Source: Rhodospirillales bacterium
Lineage (GTDB): Bacteria; Pseudomonadota; Alphaproteobacteria; JAEULC01
NCBI GenBank assembly: GCA_016792605.1
Contig: JAEULC010000328.1
Location: 1-34,640, forward strand
Direction of reading: 5' to 3'
Length of the DNA: 34,640 nt
Shown here: piece after piece, positions 23,972 through 32,025 of the stretch
How the letters are laid out: the number at the start of each line of letters is the position of its first letter
Numbering within the stretch: the first letter of the stretch is position 1
Made by a program: the position numbers and the translations under genes
The notes under the pieces: generated by a model
Told to the model about the DNA's origin: nothing
The model's input: only the letters and a program-made list of their open reading frames with translations
Databases searched by the model: none

Positions 23972-26208
23972 TCCGCGGCCTCCTCCGGCGCGGCGGCGCG
24001 CTGGCGGCGGCGCTCCCAGGTGCGGGCGAAGGACCACTCGTCGACCATGCGCGCGATCTCTGCGCCATGCGGCGGCAGGGTGGAGCGCTGGGCGGGGTCG
24101 ACGGCATAGAGCGTCACCGACGGCACCCAGACGCAGTGGCGCCCGGCAGCGCGCAGGCGCATGCCCAGCTCGACGTCCTGGTGCGGCCCGCTGGCCAGGT
24201 CGCGCGCGAAGCCGCCGACGCGCTCGAACAGGCGGCGCGGCACCAGGCAGCATTCGCTGGTGCCGGCCAGGACCTCGGACGGCGCCGCCCCCTCGACCCA
24301 GCGGCGCGCATAGCCGGCATAGCGGCCGGGCGATGCCGGCATCGGCATGTCGGGCGCGACCTCGCTCATCGGCAGGCCGGCGAAGCGGATCGAGTCGTCC
24401 TCATAGAGCAGGGTCGGGCTGACCAGCCCGGCGCGCTCGGCCAGGCGGAAGTTGCGTACCAGCGCGCCCAGCCACCCCGCGCCGCGCGGCAGCACGTCGG
24501 GCGACAGGAACAGCAGCGCCTCGCCGCGCGCCAGCCCGGCGCCGTGCTCCAGCGCCTGGTGGCGCCCGACCGCGCCCGGCAGCGTCGCCAGCCGGCCGCT
24601 GAAACCGTAGAAGCGCGCGTAGTGGTCGAGCCGGCCCGACGGATCGCCGCCCTGGTCGTCGCCGGTCACGACGATCAGCTCGGCCATCGCCGCGGCCGGC
24701 TCGCCGGCAAGGCAGGCGAGGTTGATGTCGAGCTCGTCGATGCCGTCCGGCGCCGCGATCACGATCGACAGGCGCGGCGTCTCGTCGCCGGGGCGCGGCG
24801 CGCCGATCGCGACGGCGTCGACCGGCTCGGCCCGGTGCGCGGCGTGGCGCAGCACGGCGGTGCTGATCGGCGCCAGGTGGCGCTCGACGATGGCGCGGGC
24901 CGCGGGATCGCGCGGGTTGAGGCAGGACAGGAGCCGGTCGGCGACCCCGTCCTGGCTGCTTTCCACCGTGGCGAAGGGCAGGAAGGCGCAGGTCTCGTCT
25001 TCCAGCACCAGCTCCAGCCAATACGCGACCGCGGCGCGGCCGGCGTTCGGGCGCGGCACGAAGACCGCGAAGCCGTGGCGCTGGGTCGAAGCGGCGGGCG
25101 ACAGGGCCGGCGCCAGGGTCGCATCCTGGCGATGGCTCTCGACCACGTCGGGCCGCAGCACGCGGCCCCACTGGTCGTCGATGCGGGTGTAGGAGCCATC
25201 CGTGCCGCGCAGCACGACGCGCACGATCAGCCGCCTGGGGTCGAGCATCCAGCCGGACAGGAAGAGCCCCGCATCCGCCGCCGTGACCGCTAGGTCGACC
25301 GAGGCGCGCACCGGCTGGGCGAAGCTCGACACGGTCTCCACGCCCTGGAAGCGCGGGCGGCAGGCCCGCTTCAGCTTGCGCATCGCCGCGGCGTCGGTAC
25401 TGACGCGCCCCAGCTTCTCGCGCAGGTGCGGGATGCACTTGTCCGGCGCCAGCTGCCAGCGCTTCTCGACCACGGTCAGGTGCCGGAAGCCCTCCGGCGT
25501 GCGGTAGTGGACGCGCTGCATCTTCTGCGCGTCGAACCGGCCCTCGCCGCGGGCGTAGCAGACGATCGCCTGGGCGGCCGGCGGCAGGTCGGTGCGGGCG
25601 AAGGTACCGACCGCGCCCTGCCACCGCACCAGGTGGTCGGCGTCGACGATCACGTCGTGAAGCCCGGCGCCCAGGCGGAAGGACCAGCCCTCGAACAGCA
25701 TCCCGCCGTCGTCGGCGAGGCCCGCCAGCTCGATGAACCCGTCGGACTTCGACGCGCCGCGCAACAGCGCTGCCAGCACCGCGCTCATGCGCTGGGCCCG
25801 GTCGGCGCTGCCCGTCGTCGCCTCCAGGCTCGCCGCCAGGAAGTCCCAGACCTGCCCCAGGGCCGGTCCGGGGAGCGCCGCCAGGCGCTTCAGCGCCGCC
25901 TGCTGGTCGAGCTGCAGGCGCTTGATCGCCAGCACGGCGACGACCGCGCCGTCCTTGACCACCTCGACCTGGTCGGGGCGCAGCGTCGCGACATTGTCCA
26001 TGGTCACCAGGGCGACGAAACCCTGGCCCTGCCCGTCCGCCCAGGACAGCGCCCGGATATCGCCCGACGCACCGTCGCCCGAGGGCGCGATCGCGCCGGC
26101 GTCGGGCAGCGCGGCATCCGAAGCGCCGACCAGCAGCAGCGCGCCTTCGTCCATCAGCCAGGCCATGTCGGCCTCGCCGCGAACCAGCGATGTTGCGGAT
26201 ACGCTCAT
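23968..26208 (-). CDS. large GW-module protein with GT2-like C-terminus
   Basis: 746 residues from ATG 26208, overlapping the previous GT4 stop as ATGA. The N-terminal ~470 residues hold a helical part (AALKRLAALPGPALGQVWDF), then two GW-type beta modules (MLFEGWSF near 172 and LFLSGWMLDPRRL near 317). The C-terminus (from about 475, PRLSIVIAAPDGIDELDINL) is a GT2-like domain: ALLFLSPDVLPRG replaces the usual NSD motif and HQDVELGMRLRAAG replaces the ED motif. The first Rossmann half looks compressed. Same order and spacing as the 28318 protein. Could be an inactive or specialised partner of that enzyme. No signal peptide or membrane helix, so cytoplasmic. Confidence 0.82.
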   Translation of the reverse strand: MSVSATSLVRGEADMAWLMDEGALLLVGASDAALPDAGAIAPSGDGASGDIRALSWADGQGQGFVALVTMDNVATLRPDQVEVVKDGAVVAVLAIKRLQLDQQAALKRLAALPGPALGQVWDFLAASLEATTGSADRAQRMSAVLAALLRGASKSDGFIELAGLADDGGMLFEGWSFRLGAGLHDVIVDADHLVRWQGAVGTFARTDLPPAAQAIVCYARGEGRFDAQKMQRVHYRTPEGFRHLTVVEKRWQLAPDKCIPHLREKLGRVSTDAAAMRKLKRACRPRFQGVETVSSFAQPVRASVDLAVTAADAGLFLSGWMLDPRRLIVRVVLRGTDGSYTRIDDQWGRVLRPDVVESHRQDATLAPALSPAASTQRHGFAVFVPRPNAGRAAVAYWLELVLEDETCAFLPFATVESSQDGVADRLLSCLNPRDPAARAIVERHLAPISTAVLRHAAHRAEPVDAVAIGAPRPGDETPRLSIVIAAPDGIDELDINLACLAGEPAAAMAELIVVTGDDQGGDPSGRLDHYARFYGFSGRLATLPGAVGRHQALEHGAGLARGEALLFLSPDVLPRGAGWLGALVRNFRLAERAGLVSPTLLYEDDSIRFAGLPMSEVAPDMPMPASPGRYAGYARRWVEGAAPSEVLAGTSECCLVPRRLFERVGGFARDLASGPHQDVELGMRLRAAGRHCVWVPSVTLYAVDPAQRSTLPPHGAEIARMVDEWSFARTWERRRQRAAAPEEAAE

Positions 26209-27482
26209 GCCGACAACCGCCGCTGGTCGACGGAGAGGGTGTTGTAGAGCGCGAGATGCTCGGCGGCGCAGTCGGCGAGCGAGGGCGGCGGCGTGATCCC
26301 GCCCGCCAGGCGCTCCCACAGGCCCGGCTCGTCCATCGCGCGGCGCATCTGGCGCGCCAGATCGACCGGATCGCCGACGCGGAAATGCAGCCCGTCCAGC
26401 CCGTCGCGCACCGCCTCGGCCATGCCGCCGATGTCGCTGCAGATCACCGGCCGGCGGTGCAGGAAGGCCTCCTGGATCACCAGCGGCGCGTTCTCCCACC
26501 AGATCGAGGGCACCACCACCCAGTCGACCGCGGCGATGAGCTGGCGCAACTCGGGCAGCTTGTAGGCGCCGCGCAGGGCGACCGTGCCAAGCGACTTCCT
26601 AGCCAGGCTCTCGACCTGGTCCTTGAAGGCCGGGGTCTGGAACGGCATGCCGCCGTGGATCGACAGCGTGAACCTGGTGTCGCCCTGGCGCACCAGCCGC
26701 TGGGCGGCCTCCAGCGCCACCGGCACGCCCTTGAACGGGCTGACATTGCCGAAGAAGCCGAACGTGTCGCGACGATCGTTCGCGCCCAGGCTGCGCGGCG
26801 GCGCCGGCTCGACCGCCGGCCTGGCGTTGCGCAGCACCACGATCTTCTGCGCCGGCAGGCCCCAGTCGATGTAGCGCTGGCGCAGGAATTGGCTCGGCGC
26901 GATGAACTGGTCGACCAGGCCGAACATCGCCTGGATCTGGCCGCGCCGCAGCACGAACTTGTCGAGCTCGATCTCGGGGAAGCAGGCGTGGCAGGCATCG
27001 GGCGTGGCGCGGTCGCACAGCGCCTTGTCCTTCACCGTCACCATTTGGCCCTCGTGGGCGCAGATCGGGAAGTAGTCGTGCAGCGTCATCACGATCCTGG
27101 CGCGCGGCAGAACGCGGCGGACGAGGAAGATCGCCTCGACGCCGACCAGCAGCACGTGGTGGAAATGCACGACATCGGGCTTGTAGACGCGCAGGAAGTC
27201 GCCGAACTCCGGCACCACGGCGTGCAGGTCGGTCTGCGACAGGTTGAAGCGGTCGAAATGCCCGGCCCACATCACCATCTCGTCGGCCGAGCGGCCCACG
27301 GTCTGGAACAGCGTGCCCGGCCGCCGGTCGCGGTGCAGCCGGTCGGCGCAGCCCAGGAACATCGCGTCGACGCCATGGTCGCGCTTCATCGCGCCGAACA
27401 GGTCGTGGGCGAAGATCTCCGTGCCGCCCGGATGGAAGGACGGGTGGTTGTGGCAGATGTAGAGGACGCGCGGGGTCTTCAC
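26205..27482 (-). CDS. glycosyltransferase family 4, tandem paralogue 1
   Basis: 425 residues from GTG 27482, overlapping the methyltransferase stop as GTGA. GT-B fold: VLYICHNHPSFHPGGTEIFA at the N-terminus, DVVHFHHVLLVGVEAIF, then FFGNVSPFKGVPVALEAAQR and WWENAPLVIQEAFLHRRPVI with E-x7-E donor residues. A Cys set (C141, C156, C164, C167; LCDRATPDACHACFP) matches the paralogue downstream. Length is normal for GT4. Likely a retaining transferase using a nucleotide sugar. It lies inside the overlapping chain between methyltransferase and GT2, so its product should belong to the same glycan. Confidence 0.93.
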   Translation of the reverse strand: MKTPRVLYICHNHPSFHPGGTEIFAHDLFGAMKRDHGVDAMFLGCADRLHRDRRPGTLFQTVGRSADEMVMWAGHFDRFNLSQTDLHAVVPEFGDFLRVYKPDVVHFHHVLLVGVEAIFLVRRVLPRARIVMTLHDYFPICAHEGQMVTVKDKALCDRATPDACHACFPEIELDKFVLRRGQIQAMFGLVDQFIAPSQFLRQRYIDWGLPAQKIVVLRNARPAVEPAPPRSLGANDRRDTFGFFGNVSPFKGVPVALEAAQRLVRQGDTRFTLSIHGGMPFQTPAFKDQVESLARKSLGTVALRGAYKLPELRQLIAAVDWVVVPSIWWENAPLVIQEAFLHRRPVICSDIGGMAEAVRDGLDGLHFRVGDPVDLARQMRRAMDEPGLWERLAGGITPPPSLADCAAEHLALYNTLSVDQRRLSA

Positions 27483-28321
27483 GGCCGCGCTCCCGGCTTC
27501 GGCTGCAGCACGGCCAGGTCCTGGTAGACGCCGCTGGCCCGCCCGCTCCAGAAGCCCGGCACGATCGGCCGTCGCGGCACCAGGCCCGCGGCCGCGGCGC
27601 GGCCGAGGAAGTAGTCACGCTCGAAAGCGACGGCGGCGAGCGGATGCGCGGGATCGGCGGCGTATTGCGGCCCGCCCATGTCCAGGTCGAACTTCAGCCG
27701 GTTGTCGGCCGCCTTCAGCGCCGCGCGCGTCGCGTCGTCGATCAGGAACAGCGTCGCCAGCAGGCGCCCGCCCGGGCGAAGCACGCGGCGCACCTCGCGC
27801 AGATAGGCATCGGTCGCGGCGCGGTCGAGGTGGGTGAAGACCGAGGTCATGGTCACCAGGTCGCAGCTCTCCGCCGCGACCGGCAGTGTGACTGCATCCG
27901 ACGCGACCTTGCCTCCCGGGTTGTAGAGATCGTTCTGCACGTCGAGATGCGCGAAGGTGAAGTTCGGATAGACCGAGGTGATCGCGTCGGTGTTCCACGC
28001 GATCGCCGAGGCGACGATGTCGACGCCGCGATAGGCGCCCTCCGGCGCCTGGAGGTACTGCGTCAACGGAATCGCCATGCGCCCGAGGCCGCAGCCGATG
28101 TCCAGCACCGTCTCGGACGGACGCAGCTCGCCGTAGCGCACGAAGTGCCCCAGGAACTCGGCGCCGATGGCGCGAAAGTCGCCGTCGCCGACGTCGTGCA
28201 TGCCCGGCGGCGGCGCCGGCAGGAAGCGGTTGGTAGCGAGCGTCCGCTGCAGCGCGCTCAACGCCGCTTCGTCGAGTTCCGCGCGACCCAGCCCGGCTTT
28301 GTTGGCGAGCGCGGCGGTCAC
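27479..28321 (-). CDS. SAM-dependent class I methyltransferase
   Basis: 280 residues from GTG 28321, overlapping the GT2 stop as GTGA. SAM-binding motif I is VLDIGCGLGR (72-81), with acidic motif YRGVDIVASAI, motif ESCDLVTMTSVFTHL and EVRRVLRPGGRLLATLFLI as motifs IV-VI. This is the Methyltransf_11/25 type that methylates small molecules or sugars. Context among glycosyltransferases suggests methylation of a sugar, perhaps capping the glycan; that is inference. No signal peptide. Confidence 0.9.
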   Translation of the reverse strand: MTAALANKAGLGRAELDEAALSALQRTLATNRFLPAPPPGMHDVGDGDFRAIGAEFLGHFVRYGELRPSETVLDIGCGLGRMAIPLTQYLQAPEGAYRGVDIVASAIAWNTDAITSVYPNFTFAHLDVQNDLYNPGGKVASDAVTLPVAAESCDLVTMTSVFTHLDRAATDAYLREVRRVLRPGGRLLATLFLIDDATRAALKAADNRLKFDLDMGGPQYAADPAHPLAAVAFERDYFLGRAAAAGLVPRRPIVPGFWSGRASGVYQDLAVLQPKPGARP

Positions 28322-30744
28322 GGCAGCACCTGGTCGGTCTCGGCCATCGCCGCCGACATCGCGCCGACCAGCGCCGGCAAGGCCGCCGCCTCCTGGCGCT
28401 TCGGGTCGCGGTTCGACAGGCGCTTGGCCCAGCTGGCGACGACGCGCTCGCGCGCCTTGCGGTCGGCCGCGGGCTTGCGCTTGGCCTTCCTGCCGAGGGG
28501 AAGCGCGGGAGCCGGCTCGGCGGCGCTGGTCATCAGCGCGGCGATCGCCGCCTGCCAGCGCGTGTGGTGCAGCCAGCGGTTATGGTGATCCGCCGCGCCG
28601 CGGGTGTAGCCTGAGTTGCGCTCGATCGAGCGGCGCTCGAAGTGGTACAGCTCGGCGGCCGGCTCGTAGCGCACCACGTACCCGTCGCGGCGCAGCTTCA
28701 GGCACAGGTCCGAGTCCTCGTAGTCGCCGATCAGGTAGTCCTCGGTCAGGCCGCCGACCTGCGCGTAGAGCTCGCGGCGCACCATCAGGCAGGCGCCGGT
28801 GACGCCCGGCACCTCGCGCGCCACGCAGGCGGCCGGGAAGTCGCGCGGGAAACCCTTGAAATAGTGGCGGTTGTACCACTCGCCCTCGGGCGTCTGGTCG
28901 AAATAGAGCCCGGCGTGCTGCAGCGACTCGTCGTCGAACAGCAGCTTGGCGCCGACGGCGCCGACCTGCTCGTCGACCTCGACTGCGTCGGCGAGCAGGC
29001 CGAGCCAGCCCGGCCGGTCCGGCACCACGTCGGAGTTGAGCAGCAGCAGCTCGCGGCCGCGCGCCACGGCGGCGCCGGCGTTGTTCGCGGCGGCGTAGCC
29101 GAAATTGTCGGACATGACGACCAGCGTCATCGGCAGCCCATAGAGCAGATGCAGGCCGGTCAGGTAGTGCTCCAGCTCGCGGCGCTGCTCGGGAGAATCG
29201 AGGACGAATATGAGCTCGGACTCGCGGACCTCCGGGTCGACCGCGAAGGCGGCGAGCTGGAAGCGCAGGAACTCGAGATTGCGGTAGAGCGGGATCAGGA
29301 TCGAGACGCGCGGATCGGCCGGGCGCTCGCCGAACTGTACGATTTCCGGCGGGCGCCGCGTCCACAGGTGCGCCGCCTGCAGGGCGCGCGCCGCCGGGGC
29401 CATGCAGTCCTGCATGATCGCCTGGGTGACGCAGATCGCCGGCAGGGCCGCCAGCACCGCGTCGCGACCCAGGCGCGGCGACGGCGACGGCATCGGGTTC
29501 GCGAGCGCCACCGAGGCGCCCGAGCGCAGGGCCAGAGACAGGCGCGGGGTTTCGTCGTCGCCGAGGGAAGGCAGGTAGGCGACGAACAGGTCGCGCCGCT
29601 CCTCCAGCGAGCGCTTGGCGTTGTCGGGGGCCGGCACGCGGTGCACGGGGCCGGTCCAGGGCCGCGGCTGCGTCGAGCTGCCCGAAAGCGCCAGTCCCGC
29701 GACCATGCCGTGCGGGTCGTTGATCCAGCCCGAGGCGAAGAGCCCGCCCGGCGACGTCGCGGTGGCGGGCAGCGCGATCAGCCGCTCGAGCGCGCCGCGC
29801 ACCGGCAGGCGCGGCTGGGCCGCCGCCGTCCCGACGCCACCGGCGCGTTGGGGCGCGTGGGTCAGGCGGAATTCCTCCAGCGCCGCCGCGGCGGCGGGAT
29901 CGCCGGGCGCCTGCTTGTTCAGGCAGCGCAGCACGTAGTCGCGCACCCGGCCGTCGGGATCGATCCCGGCCGCCAGCACGCGCGGCAGCGGCGGATCGTC
30001 GGGGCCGCCGCCCGACGCCACGCGGCGATAGGCCAGGCCATGGGCGCCGAACACCACGATGGTCATACCCTCGGCGGCCTCGGCGCGGTCGAGCATGATC
30101 GCGACCGGGCGATGCCCCCTGGCGGTCTTGCCGCCGGCGATGGCGGGCGCATAGCGGGTCTGGCGTACGGCGCGCTTGCCGATCGCCACGGCGCTGGACG
30201 GCGCGCCGAATCCGTCGGGCACCAGCCCGGCGCAGAGCACCAGGTCGGACGCCACGGCCAGGCGCGGGCGCAGTCCCGCGGGCCGCTGGGCGGAGGCGGC
30301 CACCAGCTCGTGGCACAGCGCCACGAAGGCCGCATCGTCGCCGAGCTTGAAGGTCGAGCGGCACACCTCGAGCAGGAAGCGCGTGGCCTTGATGCGTCCG
30401 TCGGCGTCGAGGCCGTCGAGCAGGGCAGCCGCGTCCAGCATGCGCAAGCCGGCACGCCCGACCGGCGCGGCGACCGCGGCGCGGCGCTGGGTGGCCCGGT
30501 CGACGATGGCGATGTCGGTTGCGTCGGGCGCCCAGCGGAAGGCCGCCAGGCAGCGCTGGCCGCCCCACAGGGTCGCCAGGCTCATCCGGGTGACCGGGGG
30601 CTTGGCGGGCTGGCCATCGATGGTTGGCAGGTGCAGACGCGTCTGCTCGCCCGCGCCCGTTTCCCACAGAGCGATGGCGATGTCTTGGCCGATCTTGCGA
30701 AGCGTCAAGGATGCGGCGAGTGCGTCGGCGGCCTCTCCGTGCAT
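28318..30744 (-). CDS. large GW-module glycosyltransferase family 2
   Basis: 808 residues from ATG 30744; the frame is open to a TTG at 30819, but that lies inside the terminator hairpin. The long N-terminal part (about 470 residues) holds a helical section (RFLLEVCRSTFKLGDDAAFV) and a GW-type module (LFASGWINDPHGM near 335). The catalytic GT2 domain (about 475-700) shows VSILIPLYRNLEFL, NFGYAAANNAGAAVARG, LLLLNSDVVPDRPGWL, KLLFDDESLQHAG and YEDSDLCLKLRRDG. This is the rhamnosyl/galactosyl GT2 type. Basic C-terminal tail (RKAKRKPAADRKARERVV). First gene after the RTX terminator and head of the seven-gene overlapping chain. Cytoplasmic. Confidence 0.9.
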   Translation of the reverse strand: MHGEAADALAASLTLRKIGQDIAIALWETGAGEQTRLHLPTIDGQPAKPPVTRMSLATLWGGQRCLAAFRWAPDATDIAIVDRATQRRAAVAAPVGRAGLRMLDAAALLDGLDADGRIKATRFLLEVCRSTFKLGDDAAFVALCHELVAASAQRPAGLRPRLAVASDLVLCAGLVPDGFGAPSSAVAIGKRAVRQTRYAPAIAGGKTARGHRPVAIMLDRAEAAEGMTIVVFGAHGLAYRRVASGGGPDDPPLPRVLAAGIDPDGRVRDYVLRCLNKQAPGDPAAAAALEEFRLTHAPQRAGGVGTAAAQPRLPVRGALERLIALPATATSPGGLFASGWINDPHGMVAGLALSGSSTQPRPWTGPVHRVPAPDNAKRSLEERRDLFVAYLPSLGDDETPRLSLALRSGASVALANPMPSPSPRLGRDAVLAALPAICVTQAIMQDCMAPAARALQAAHLWTRRPPEIVQFGERPADPRVSILIPLYRNLEFLRFQLAAFAVDPEVRESELIFVLDSPEQRRELEHYLTGLHLLYGLPMTLVVMSDNFGYAAANNAGAAVARGRELLLLNSDVVPDRPGWLGLLADAVEVDEQVGAVGAKLLFDDESLQHAGLYFDQTPEGEWYNRHYFKGFPRDFPAACVAREVPGVTGACLMVRRELYAQVGGLTEDYLIGDYEDSDLCLKLRRDGYVVRYEPAAELYHFERRSIERNSGYTRGAADHHNRWLHHTRWQAAIAALMTSAAEPAPALPLGRKAKRKPAADRKARERVVASWAKRLSNRDPKRQEAAALPALVGAMSAAMAETDQVLP

Positions 30745-30798
30745 GCTTGGGACAACCTGGTTAGTGCCTTCTGGCCCCCGTTGGGCTTGCCCCTCCGG

Positions 30799-30838
30799 AA
30801 AAGGGCGTCGCCGTGCCAAACCCCTTCGGCACGGCGAC
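30799..30838 (-). terminator. terminator or attenuator between RTX gene and GT operon
   Basis: A perfect 11-base stem, GTCGCCGTGCC (30807-30817) with GGCACGGCGAC (30828-30838), and a 10-base loop. On the minus strand it is followed by GCCC and four Ts (30799-30802), 12 bases after the RTX stop. The T-run is short, so partial read-through into the GT chain is likely; no separate strong promoter was seen before 30744. Confidence 0.75.
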
Positions 30839-30849
30839 CCCTAAGCTAC

Positions 30850-32025
30850 TCAGCCAATTACGAAGAATGCGTTAGGATTGTTGTGGACATCCTCCGCATC
30901 GACCCCGACCAGCGTGACGCTGTCGCCGTTGCCCAGGTCGAGGACCGCGTTGCCGTTGCCGTCGTCGCTGACGAGATCCGCCAGGTCCTGGGCCGAGGTG
31001 ACGGACAACCCGTTGATATTCTTCTGGATTTGAAGAATGTCCTCGCCCTGGTGGAAGTCCAGGACGACGTCGTTGCCGCCGCCGCCGTTGAAGATGAACG
31101 TGTCGGCGCCGTGGCCGCCGGTCAGCTCGTCGTCGCCAGCGCCGCCGGAGATCAGATCGTTGCCCTTGCCGCCGTCGATCTTGTCGTCGCCGGCATCGCC
31201 ATAGAGCTTGTCATCGCCCTTGCCGCCCTTGACCGCGTCGTCGCCGGTGCCGGCCGAGACGATGTCGTTGCCGTCGCCGCCGTCGAGACGGTCGTCGCCC
31301 GCCCCGCCGATGATCTTGTCGTCGCCGGCGCCGCCGGCGACCTTGTCGTCGCCGTCGCCACCGTTCAGGCGGTCATTGCCCTTGCCGCCGTCGATTGTGT
31401 CGTCGCCGGCGTCGCCGGTGATCGTGTCGTCGCCATCCTCGCCGTAGAGGGTGTCGTCGCCGTTCCAGCCGGTGATGGTGTCGTTGCCGGTGCCGCCCTT
31501 CACCACGTCGTCGCCGTCGCCGCCGTCGATCGTGTCGTTGCCGGCGCCGCCGAGGATCGAGTCGTTGCCGGCGCCGCCCGAGACGAAGTCGTTGCCCGAG
31601 CCGGCGTCGATCTTGTCGTCGCCGTCGCCGCCCCAGATCTTGTCGTTGCCCGAGCCGCCGTCGATGACGTCATTGCCGCCGTCGCCCGAGATCTGGTCGT
31701 CGCCCGAGCCGCCCGACAGGTAGTCCCGGCTGTCGCCGCCCGAGATCGTGTCGTTGCCGGAGCCGCCGTCGATGAAGTCGCGGCCATGCTCGCCGTAGAG
31801 GCGATCGTTGCCGCTGCCGCCCAGGAGGACGTCGTTGCCTTCCTGGCCGCGAACCACGTCGTTGCCGCTGCCGGCGTCGACGAAGTCGCTGCCCGTGCCG
31901 CCGAAGACCCGGTCATCGCCGCTGCCGGCACGGACGAAGTCCCTGCCGCCTTGCGCGTCGATCCAGTCGTCGCCGCCCGTCCCCTTCAGATAGTCGCTAT
32001 ACGCGCTGCCCGGAATTGTCGCCAT
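30850..32025 (-). CDS. RTX-repeat calcium-binding type I secretion substrate
   Basis: 391 residues from ATG 32025 with GAGGGG upstream. Residues 15-311 are 33 uninterrupted nonamers of the form GG-x-G-x-D-x-x-x, which fold into a calcium-bound beta-roll after export. There is no protease, lipase or other catalytic domain. The C-terminus (TFIFNGGGGNDVVLDFHQGE, then DSVTLVGVDAEDVH and final NAFFVIG) matches serralysin-type C-terminal secretion signals. No N-terminal signal peptide, as expected for type I export. The ABC/HlyD pair downstream on the same strand is the likely exporter. It may be a surface or matrix protein; whether it is glycosylated by the neighbours is open. Confidence 0.93.
   Translation of the reverse strand: MATIPGSAYSDYLKGTGGDDWIDAQGGRDFVRAGSGDDRVFGGTGSDFVDAGSGNDVVRGQEGNDVLLGGSGNDRLYGEHGRDFIDGGSGNDTISGGDSRDYLSGGSGDDQISGDGGNDVIDGGSGNDKIWGGDGDDKIDAGSGNDFVSGGAGNDSILGGAGNDTIDGGDGDDVVKGGTGNDTITGWNGDDTLYGEDGDDTITGDAGDDTIDGGKGNDRLNGGDGDDKVAGGAGDDKIIGGAGDDRLDGGDGNDIVSAGTGDDAVKGGKGDDKLYGDAGDDKIDGGKGNDLISGGAGDDELTGGHGADTFIFNGGGGNDVVLDFHQGEDILQIQKNINGLSVTSAQDLADLVSDDGNGNAVLDLGNGDSVTLVGVDAEDVHNNPNAFFVIG
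31093..31983 (-). repeat. 27-base coding repeat array (33 RTX nonamers)
   Basis: In-frame 27-base units encode the RTX nonamers without interruption. Units diverge at synonymous and variable positions but keep the Gly/Asp core codons. Units such as GGAGNDSIL and GGAGDDRLD differ at only a few codons, a pattern expected from recurrent unit duplication. The array is prone to length change. Confidence 0.9.

Noticed and set aside
30745-30819. upstream TTG start for the first GT2 gene
   Set aside because: The extra 25 residues come from the terminator hairpin and leader; ATG 30744 is the better start.
31093-31983. regular 27-base repeats that could suggest a CRISPR or satellite array
   Set aside because: The repeats are in-frame, contiguous, without spacers, and encode RTX nonamers.
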